Positions 1 to 5,305 of a stretch of 13,864 bases of DNA are shown here, one piece after another. The notes beneath the pieces were generated by a model. That model saw nothing but the letters and a program-made list of their open reading frames with translations. It was not told the DNA's origin and ran no database searches. Each line of letters begins with the position of its first letter. Positions within the stretch are counted from its first letter, which is position 1. A program made the position numbers and the translations under genes. Source of the DNA: JAQCEJ01 sp046160425. Its GTDB lineage: Bacteria > Planctomycetota > Planctomycetia > Planctomycetales > Planctomycetaceae. The DNA lies in NCBI GenBank assembly GCA_046160425.1, contig JBJXGP010000148.1, positions 1 to 13,864 on the forward strand. Direction: 5' to 3'.

Positions 1-1
1 G

Positions 2-88
2 TCGAGACGAATCGACGATGAACATCGTCTCGTCTACTTGGTCACAGACGATAAAATTCGTATTTTGGCCTGCCGTTATCATTATTGA
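2..88 (+). CDS. yoeB: YoeB/Txe-family toxin, C-terminal end only (5' end off window)
   Basis: Reading from base 2, the frame encodes 28 residues: SRRIDDEHRLVYLV followed by TDDKIRILACRYHY, then TGA. This closely matches the C-terminus of YoeB, a ribosome-dependent mRNA endonuclease of type II toxin-antitoxin systems. E. coli YoeB has SRRITEEHRLVY and ends in ACRYHY. The Arg of the SRRI segment and the final His-Tyr pair correspond to known catalytic residues of the family, so the visible part looks intact. About two thirds of the toxin (a YoeB is usually about 84 residues) and the expected YefM/Phd-type antitoxin gene would lie to the left of the window. I cannot tell whether the whole gene is intact. 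The fragment is too short for an ordinary ORF search but the match is strong. Confidence 0.9.
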   Translation, partial: SRRIDDEHRLVYLVTDDKIRILACRYHY

Positions 89-131
89 GAACTTTAGCAT
101 TTAGAATTCGGAATCCGTCACGGAAGACAAT

Positions 132-1280
132 ATGAGCGAATATCAGTATGTGGCTTTCCGGGCCGTCGATAAACCGGTTTCAGGGAAAGACCTTGAGTTC
201 ATGCACAAACAATCAACGCGTGCCGAAGTCACTCCTTGGTCATTCGAGAACGAGTATCACTTTGGTGACTTTCACGGCAATGCGCTCGAGATGCTGCGCC
301 GGGGTTACGACCTGCATTTGCATTATGCGAATTATGGGGTTCGCAAACTCTGCATTCGATTGCCGAATGGTTTCACCGACGTTGATGCCACCCGTTCGTA
401 CCTCGATGGTGAGTCAATAGTTTTCACTAAAGACAAGCAAGGGGGTGGAGGGATACTTGAGATTCAACCATTTTACGAATCAGATGATCTGGATGAGCTA
501 TGGAATGCGGACGAGTTCGTCGAGCGACTCATACCACTGAGAGCTGAGATTCTCGACGGCGACTTGAGACCATTGTATCTGGCACATCTGGCGGTTTGTT
601 GCGACGCAAACCACGATCCAGACGAAGAGACTGAAGGTCCGATACCAGCAGGCATGAACGAATTAACTGATGCTCAACAGGCATTGGCAGAATTTCTGGG
701 TATCGATGAAAATCTGATTCTTGCTGTCGCCCAGCAAAGTCCGCCACTCTTATCTCGAGCTTCGAGTCAAGGCAATATGAAGCTGCAAGTTGATTGGCTT
801 TTCAAGCAGTCAGTCACGGCGAAAGATGCATGGCTTTTAAGACTCTTGGACGGCTCTGGAGAGGAGGTCCGACGTGAAATCCTAGATGAAATCAGAAAGA
901 GCCTTGATGTACCAGGTTGGCCAACAATAATTGCGAACCGGACACTTGCCGAACTCCATCGAGAGGCTGAATCGATCTCAGCAATAGAGAAAAAGAAGAA
1001 GGCAGAATTGGCTGCGAGAAAGCGCACCGAAGATATCTCGAAAATGAAGGCCGATCCGAACTCGGTCCTGCGCGAGACGGAAAACCTTGTCGATCAACGA
1101 TCGACCACGGCGTATCGAAAAATCGCCAAATTACTGGCTGATCTTCGCGAAGCACTCGCTGATAGTAAACAGGCAGGACTCGCAGAACAGCAGGCGGAGA
1201 AGCTGAGACGCCGGAATCCGACATTGCGATTACTCGTATCGGAACTGCGAAAACAGAGCTTTTTAACAAAGTCGAAATAA
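132..1280 (+). CDS. Conserved protein of unknown function with charged, helical C-terminus
   Basis: A 382-residue soluble protein with no signal peptide or membrane segment. The N-terminus (MSEYQYVAF, then STRAEVTP, then NEYHFGDFHGN around residues 40-50, then YANYGVRKLCIRLP around 65-78) resembles a bacterial family of unknown function that I recall being encoded next to SWIM zinc-finger proteins. That association is from memory, and no SWIM gene follows here. A central acidic stretch (about 155-170) is followed by a helical part. Residues about 275-380 are rich in Lys, Arg, Glu and Ala and look coiled-coil, ending in a basic tail. The start fits a GGAAG ribosome binding site at 122-126, five bases upstream. 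The gene is AT-richer than its neighbours: a 60-base sample is 50% GC against 67% in the M24 gene. It lies 43 bases behind the yoeB end. No function can be assigned. Confidence 0.85.
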   Translation: MSEYQYVAFRAVDKPVSGKDLEFMHKQSTRAEVTPWSFENEYHFGDFHGNALEMLRRGYDLHLHYANYGVRKLCIRLPNGFTDVDATRSYLDGESIVFTKDKQGGGGILEIQPFYESDDLDELWNADEFVERLIPLRAEILDGDLRPLYLAHLAVCCDANHDPDEETEGPIPAGMNELTDAQQALAEFLGIDENLILAVAQQSPPLLSRASSQGNMKLQVDWLFKQSVTAKDAWLLRLLDGSGEEVRREILDEIRKSLDVPGWPTIIANRTLAELHREAESISAIEKKKKAELAARKRTEDISKMKADPNSVLRETENLVDQRSTTAYRKIAKLLADLREALADSKQAGLAEQQAEKLRRRNPTLRLLVSELRKQSFLTKSK

Positions 1281-1363
1281 CTTATGGATACGATCATCAT
1301 ATCGCATTGGGCATCTGTATTCGATCATCGCTCAAATAATGCTCATCTCGTTGAAAGTCCGAA

Positions 1364-2215
1364 ATGAATATCGAAAAACTGCTGGTGATCGGCACGGGGA
1401 CGATGGGGGCGGGGATCATTGAAGTCGCGGCGGTCCGCGAACTTCAGGTGCTCGCCGTCGAAGTCCAGGAGGCGCAACGAAACGCCGCCCGCGAGCGGAT
1501 CGCCCGCTCGATTCAGCGCGGCATTCAAAAGGGGAAAATCACCGGAGCCACGGCAGAGAGCATCCTCGAACGGATCGAGTGGTCGGGAGATCTCGACGAC
1601 TGTGCCGCGCGGGCCGACTTCGTCATCGAAGCGATCTCCGAACGAACCGAACTCAAGCTCGATCTGTTCCGCCGGCTCGATGCGGCGTGCCGACCGGATG
1701 TGATCTTGTCGAGCAACACATCAAGTGTGTCGATCACGTTGATCGCGGCGGCGACGAATCGCACCGCACGCGTCGTGGGGATGCATTTTTTCAATCCAGT
1801 CCCGGTGATGGATCCGGTGGAAATCGTGCGGGGGATGCAGACCTCCGACATCACCATCGCGGAGACGACGCAACTGGCGGAGCGCATGGGCAAACGGGCA
1901 TTTACCGTGAACGACAGTCCGGGGTTTGTGGTCAATCGCATTCTGCTGCCGTTGCTCAACGAGGCCTTCTTCACGTTGCAGGAAGGGGTCGCCGATGCGA
2001 AGACGATCGATGCCCTGATGAAGCTGGGGTGCAATCACCCGATGGGTCCGCTGGAACTCGCCGACTTCATCGGCTTGGACATCTGCCTGTCGATTTTGCA
2101 GGTTCTGTTCCGCGAAACCGGCGATCAGAAATTCAGGCCCTGCCCGCTCCTGGTACGGATGGTGAACGCCGGCCGGTTAGGCCGGAAATCGGGTCAGGGG
2201 TTCTACACCTACTGA
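1364..2215 (+). CDS. hbd: 3-hydroxyacyl-CoA (3-hydroxybutyryl-CoA) dehydrogenase
   Basis: A 283-residue NAD-dependent dehydrogenase that interconverts (S)-3-hydroxyacyl-CoA and 3-oxoacyl-CoA in fatty-acid beta-oxidation or short-chain acyl-CoA metabolism. The length is normal for the single-function Hbd/PaaH/MmgB type. The Rossmann motif GTGTMGAGI is at residues 10-18, and acidic Glu33 at the end of the second strand fits NAD rather than NADP. The catalytic set is complete: Ser117 in SSNTSS, His141 in the HFFNPVP motif, Glu153 in VEIVRG, and Asn191 in the signature DSPGFVVNR. The C-terminal domain (about 187-283) contains CNHPMGPLELADFIGLD and ends GRLGRKSGQGFYTY, both typical. No thiolase or enoyl-CoA hydratase gene is adjacent, so its pathway cannot be read from context. 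No strong ribosome binding site precedes the ATG. The symbol hbd is by family; paaH or mmgB would fit equally. Confidence 0.95.
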   Translation: MNIEKLLVIGTGTMGAGIIEVAAVRELQVLAVEVQEAQRNAARERIARSIQRGIQKGKITGATAESILERIEWSGDLDDCAARADFVIEAISERTELKLDLFRRLDAACRPDVILSSNTSSVSITLIAAATNRTARVVGMHFFNPVPVMDPVEIVRGMQTSDITIAETTQLAERMGKRAFTVNDSPGFVVNRILLPLLNEAFFTLQEGVADAKTIDALMKLGCNHPMGPLELADFIGLDICLSILQVLFRETGDQKFRPCPLLVRMVNAGRLGRKSGQGFYTY

Positions 2216-2258
2216 GAGATGTAACGTGAAAATGTGACCTCACCGCAAAACAACCGTG

Positions 2259-2277
2259 CAGAAAACGGGATTTTCTG
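2259..2277. repeat. AT-rich hairpin downstream of hbd
   Basis: CAGAAAA (2259-2265), loop CGGGA, TTTTCTG (2271-2277): seven perfect pairs. It lies 44 bases after the hbd stop. It is too AT-rich, and lacks a following T-run, to be a convincing intrinsic terminator. Confidence 0.35.
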
Positions 2278-2320
2278 ATAGAATTCAAGGGGTCGCGTAG
2301 CGACAAACAACATATAATCG

Positions 2321-2340
2321 CACAGACAGGAGTGTCTGTG
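2321..2340. repeat. 8-bp inverted repeat with GGAG loop
   Basis: CACAGACA (2321-2328), loop GGAG (2329-2332), TGTCTGTG (2333-2340) is a perfect hairpin in the leader of the secreted protein gene. A smaller hairpin, GTCGC-GTA-GCGAC, sits just before it at 2292-2304. It has the look of the dispersed palindromes common in planctomycete intergenic DNA. The GGAG loop and following GTG mimic a start site, but the better start is at 2410. Confidence 0.6.
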
Positions 2341-2367
2341 CTTCAAAATCCAAGTTCAGCGCAATCA

Positions 2368-2384
2368 GGCGGGCTGTGCCCACC
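2368..2384. repeat. GGGC-TGT-GCCC palindromic repeat, copy 1
   Basis: GGCGGGC, loop TGT, GCCCACC: seven-base arms with one non-Watson-Crick position. The 15-base core GGGCTGTGCCCACCA (2371-2385) recurs exactly at 3703-3717. It sits 24 bases before the start codon of the gene at 2410. Confidence 0.7.
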
Positions 2385-2396
2385 ATCTTTCCTGAC

Positions 2397-2402
2397 GGGA
2401 GA
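2397..2402 (+). promoter_or_regulatory. Ribosome binding site deciding the start at 2410
   Basis: GGGAGA ends seven bases before ATG 2410. This favours that start over the in-frame GTG at 2332, which would add 26 residues encoded by the hairpin repeats and bury the signal peptide. Confidence 0.65.
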
Positions 2403-2409
2403 ACCAACC

Positions 2410-3699
2410 ATGCGATCGTTACAAAAAATACTGAAACTCGTAGTCGTTAGCCTGGGGATGCTGGTTCCCGGTACGATTCTTTCGGCGGATGTGCTGCATG
2501 CCTGTCCGTTCTGCAGCGCACCTTCGTTGACGTTGAGTGAACAGGTGGCGCAGTCCGACGTCGTCATCCTCGTGCAATGGACGAGTGCCGTTAAAGGGAC
2601 CAAAGAACAATCGGGCACGACGACCTATGAAGTCCTCGACGTCGTCCGCGCTCCGCAAGCGGGAGCACCCACGAAGGGCGAAAAGATCGAACTCGTCCGC
2701 TTCCGCGCCGGCAAAGAAGGGGACATGTTTATGCTGTTCGGCACCAAATCGGCGAAGCTCGAATGGGGCAGCCCTCTGGAAGTGACAGAGGCCAGCTACG
2801 AATACATCAAGCACTCCCCCTCTCCCGAACTGCCGACGCAGAAGCGGCTCGCGTATTTTCTGAAGTACCTCGAATACCCCGATCTGCTCGTCGCCAATGA
2901 CGCCTATGCCGAATTCGCCAACGCACCGTATCACGATATCGTCCCCGTCGCCGAACATCTCCCCCGCGAAAAACTGCGCGGCTGGATCACCGACGAAAAA
3001 ATTCAGACATCCCGCCTCGGTTTATACGGATTGCTCCTTGGACTCTGCGGCAACGAAGACGACGCCAAGCTCATGGAATCCAAGATCACTCAACCCGCCG
3101 ACGATTTTCGACTCGGCATCGACGGCATCATCGGCGGTTATCTGCTGCTCACAAAAGAAACAGGGCTGGAAGTCGTCGAAAAATCGAAGCTCCGCGACAA
3201 GACGGTCCCCTTTAGCGAAACTTACGCCGCGATGCAGGCCCTGCGTTTTATGTGGCAGTACGGCGACAATCGGATCAGCCACGACCGCCTGCGTCAATCG
3301 ATGCGCATTCTGCTCGACCGAACCGAACTCGCCGACCTCGTCATCGCCGATCTCTCGCGCTGGAAGGACTGGGATTCTCAGGACCGGCTTTATTCGCTGT
3401 ACGGAGCTGAAGGTTACGACATCCCCTCGATCAAACGGGCCATCGTCCGCTTTCTGCTCGTGAGCACGAAAGACATCCCCAAGCCCAAGACGGAAGTCTC
3501 CGCCAACGCCACTGATCCCAAGCCCGCCGCTGGAACACCGGCTGTCGAACCCGCGAAGACTCCGACATCCAAAGAGGCCAATGCCCAGCCGGTCGAAGTT
3601 CCCGCGCATGTGACTCACGGTTTGGAACTCATCGCAAAGATTCGCGAGAAGGATCCGAAAACGGTCTCCGAAGTCGAACGCTTCTTCTTCGTCAAGTAG
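2410..3699 (+). CDS. Secreted planctomycete-type protein of unknown function (ACPFC motif)
   Basis: A 429-residue exported protein. Residues 1 to about 25 form a signal peptide: basic RSLQK, then a hydrophobic run, then a small-residue region before the ACPFC motif. Cys32 and Cys35 make a CPFC pair at the mature N-terminus. This could be a disulfide or metal site, but nothing else looks like thioredoxin. The first part (about 35-140) looks beta-rich. Residues about 145-355 are helical, with blocks such as YLEYPDLLVANDAYAEF, GLYGLLLGLCGNEDDA and LADLVIADLSRWKDW. I recognise these as recurring in a planctomycete-specific secreted family without known function. A Pro/Ala/Lys-rich linker (about 365-402) leads to a short helical tail. 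The start is fixed by the GGGAGA site at 2397-2402. The longer GTG start at 2332 is unlikely. Confidence 0.85.
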   Translation: MRSLQKILKLVVVSLGMLVPGTILSADVLHACPFCSAPSLTLSEQVAQSDVVILVQWTSAVKGTKEQSGTTTYEVLDVVRAPQAGAPTKGEKIELVRFRAGKEGDMFMLFGTKSAKLEWGSPLEVTEASYEYIKHSPSPELPTQKRLAYFLKYLEYPDLLVANDAYAEFANAPYHDIVPVAEHLPREKLRGWITDEKIQTSRLGLYGLLLGLCGNEDDAKLMESKITQPADDFRLGIDGIIGGYLLLTKETGLEVVEKSKLRDKTVPFSETYAAMQALRFMWQYGDNRISHDRLRQSMRILLDRTELADLVIADLSRWKDWDSQDRLYSLYGAEGYDIPSIKRAIVRFLLVSTKDIPKPKTEVSANATDPKPAAGTPAVEPAKTPTSKEANAQPVEVPAHVTHGLELIAKIREKDPKTVSEVERFFFVK

Positions 3700-3716
3700 G
3701 GTGGGCTGTGCCCACC
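3700..3716. repeat. GGTGGGC-TGT-GCCCACC palindromic repeat, copy 2
   Basis: Perfect seven-base arms, GGTGGGC (3700-3706) and GCCCACC (3710-3716), around TGT. It begins immediately after the TAG stop of the preceding gene and ends about 22 bases before the start codon of the M24 gene. It could add stability to the upstream 3' end or form a structure in the downstream leader. Confidence 0.75.
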
Positions 3717-3739
3717 ACGCACGCTCACGGATGAACGCC

Positions 3740-4930
3740 ATGTTCCAACTCCACCGCGTCCAGCAGGCGTTAAAAGATTTTTCGCTCGACGGCTGGCTGC
3801 TCTACGACTTTCGCGGCAGCAATCTGCTCGCCCGCCGGGTTCTCGATTTCCCCGACGACGCGATCAGTTCGCGGCGGTTCTGTTATTACATTCCCGCTGA
3901 AGGCCCGCCTCGCAAGCTCGTGCATCGCATCGAAACCGGGGTTCTCGATCATCTCCCCGGCGAAAAACTCGTCTACCTCCGCTGGCAGGAATTCGAAACC
4001 GGTCTCACCACGCTCGTCAACGGCACGAAGACGGTCGCGATGGAGTATTCGCCGCGCAACGGCAACCCGTATGTCTCACGCGTCGATGCGGGGACGATCG
4101 AGCTCGTTCGTCAATCGGGCGTCAACGTCGTTTCGTCGGGCGATCTGGTGCAGTTGTTCGAGGCGGTCTGGGATCGCGAACAGTGGGAACTGCATCTCGA
4201 AGCCGAGAAGCATACCCTCGCCGCCTACGACGTCGCCTGGTCGTTCATCGCCAATCGCATCCGCGAAAAGCATACCGTGACCGAGATGACCGTCTGCGAA
4301 CAGATCATGAACTATTTCGATCGGCACGATCTCGTCACGTCGCATCCTCCCATCGTGGCGGTCGGCCCGCACAGCGGCGACCCGCACTATGAAACCGGGA
4401 CGGGCAGCGAGACCGAAATCCGCAGCGGTTCGTTCGTGCTCATCGACCTGTGGGCCAAACTCAATCGCCCCCGCAGCGTGTACAGCGACCTGACCCGCGT
4501 CGGTTTCGTGGGACAATCGGTCCCCGAATGCTATCAGAAAATCTTCGACATCGTCGCCCGGGCCCGCGACGCGGCGATCATGACCGTGACGTCGGCGTTC
4601 GCCAATGGCCGTCCGCTGCACGGTTTCGAAGTCGATCGCGCCGCCCGCAACGTCATCGAACAGGCGGGACACGGATCGCATTTCGTGCATCGCACGGGGC
4701 ACAGCATCGGCCAGGAGACGCACGGCAACGGCGCGAACATCGACGACCTCGAAACCCACGAAGAACGCCGCATCCTCCCCGGCACGTGCTTCTCGATCGA
4801 GCCGGGAATCTACCTCCCCGAATTCGGCATCCGCAGCGAGGTCAACGTCTTCGTCGATTGGGAGGGAACCCCCCACGTCACCGGCGGCCCGGTGCAGCAA
4901 GCCGTGATCCCGATTATGCAGCAGTATTGA
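3740..4930 (+). CDS. M24-family metallopeptidase (Xaa-Pro aminopeptidase/dipeptidase-like)
   Basis: A cytoplasmic pita-bread-fold peptidase of about 396 residues, probably removing N-terminal residues ahead of proline or cleaving Xaa-Pro dipeptides. The N-terminal domain (1 to about 150) begins MFQLHRVQQALKDF and includes DGWLLYDFRGSN. The catalytic domain spans about 160-396. All five M24 metal ligands are visible: Asp236 in LIDLWAKL, Asp250 in VYSDLTR, His321 in HRTGHSIGQ, Glu354 in FSIEPGIY and Glu367 in IRSEVNVF. A dinuclear metal centre is therefore expected. ATG 3740 is preferred because ACGGA lies just upstream and the protein then begins at the conserved N-terminal helix. ATG 3731 (adding MNA) is a close alternative, and GTG 3701 lies inside the repeat. 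It is only 40 bases behind the preceding gene, so co-transcription is possible. The exact substrate cannot be read from sequence. Confidence 0.92.
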   Translation: MFQLHRVQQALKDFSLDGWLLYDFRGSNLLARRVLDFPDDAISSRRFCYYIPAEGPPRKLVHRIETGVLDHLPGEKLVYLRWQEFETGLTTLVNGTKTVAMEYSPRNGNPYVSRVDAGTIELVRQSGVNVVSSGDLVQLFEAVWDREQWELHLEAEKHTLAAYDVAWSFIANRIREKHTVTEMTVCEQIMNYFDRHDLVTSHPPIVAVGPHSGDPHYETGTGSETEIRSGSFVLIDLWAKLNRPRSVYSDLTRVGFVGQSVPECYQKIFDIVARARDAAIMTVTSAFANGRPLHGFEVDRAARNVIEQAGHGSHFVHRTGHSIGQETHGNGANIDDLETHEERRILPGTCFSIEPGIYLPEFGIRSEVNVFVDWEGTPHVTGGPVQQAVIPIMQQY

Positions 4931-4958
4931 GGGGGAGCGATCGCCAACACAGCGAGCG

Positions 4959-4974
4959 GGGGACGTGAGTCCCC
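4959..4974. repeat. GGGGAC-GTGA-GTCCCC hairpin
   Basis: GGGGAC (4959-4964), loop GTGA, GTCCCC (4969-4974), 28 bases after the M24 gene stop. It is GC-rich enough to act as a transcript-end stabiliser, but no T-run follows. Confidence 0.65.
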
Positions 4975-5019
4975 TGTCCCCGGCGGGTGACAGACAAGAT
5001 GTGAAAGCAAACCGGGTGG

Positions 5020-5050
5020 CATGCCTGCATCGCGCAGCAGGGCAGGCATG
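5020..5050. repeat. CATGCCTG/CAGGCATG inverted repeat
   Basis: CATGCCTG (5020-5027) and CAGGCATG (5043-5050) are perfect eight-base arms around a 15-base loop. It is preceded by ACCGGGTGG, a string that also occurs in the hairpin before pyrF (9854-9862). Confidence 0.65.
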
Positions 5051-5069
5051 GGTTCTCACTATCGATTTG

Positions 5070-5084
5070 CGAAGCGGAGCTTCG
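5070..5084. repeat. CGAAGC-GGA-GCTTCG hairpin
   Basis: Six-base perfect arms with a three-base loop, in the middle of the palindrome cluster. Confidence 0.6.
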
Positions 5085-5092
5085 AAGACTGG

Positions 5093-5117
5093 CGTTCCCA
5101 AGCAGAGCTTGGGAACG
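5093..5117. repeat. Perfect 11-bp palindrome (CGTTCCCAAGC arms)
   Basis: CGTTCCCAAGC (5093-5103), loop AGA, GCTTGGGAACG (5107-5117): eleven perfect pairs, the most stable short hairpin in the window. From memory this is an element iterated in planctomycete and some cyanobacterial genomes. It would be a REP- or MITE-like sequence rather than a gene-specific terminator. Confidence 0.8.
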
Positions 5118-5305
5118 AGAAGAACACGAGGAGAAACTCGCTCCGCTGCGGAAACCCTTCGCGTCGCGGCTAACCTTTGACTTTCAACCTCTCCCCCTCC
5201 CCCACTCTCTTCTGGCTCGCCCCGCTGCTTGCGTCTCGAAAACTCCACTGGTACGATCAATCTGTCGCATCGTATCCCCTTCGCTGATTCCACAGGAGAG
5301 TTCCC

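Larger units (their letters stand above)
4931..5305. other. Gene-free interval built of stacked palindromic repeats
   Basis: No credible gene. The first half (4951-5117) holds four unrelated hairpins, listed separately. A cytosine-rich pyrimidine tract follows (5188-5203, continuing to 5213 after one A). Near the next gene there is TACGAT (5252-5257) with its complement ATCGTA (5269-5274), a possible operator or leader hairpin. Short ORFs here come from the repeats: GVPKQSLGTR on + and VPKLCLGTPVFE on - are familiar spurious translations of such elements. Confidence 0.7.

Noticed and set aside
2332..2409. Upstream GTG start extending the secreted protein by 26 residues
   Set aside because: The extra residues are encoded by hairpin repeats and precede an evident signal peptide; the GGGAGA site supports ATG 2410.
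3701..3739. Upstream GTG start for the M24 gene
   Set aside because: The GTG is inside the palindromic repeat and no ribosome binding site precedes it.
3022..3741. 239-codon open frame on the - strand
   Set aside because: It is antisense to the secreted ACPFC protein gene, with no recognisable domain.
4931..5117. CRISPR-like array
   Set aside because: The palindromes differ from each other and are not regularly spaced direct repeats.
4965..5180. 71-codon + frame in the palindrome cluster
   Set aside because: It is translated from dispersed repeats (GVPKQSLGTR); such hypothetical proteins recur wherever the element occurs.
5188..5213. Pyrimidine-rich tract as a functional site
   Set aside because: It is a simple composition bias with no partner or repeat; no function can be supported.
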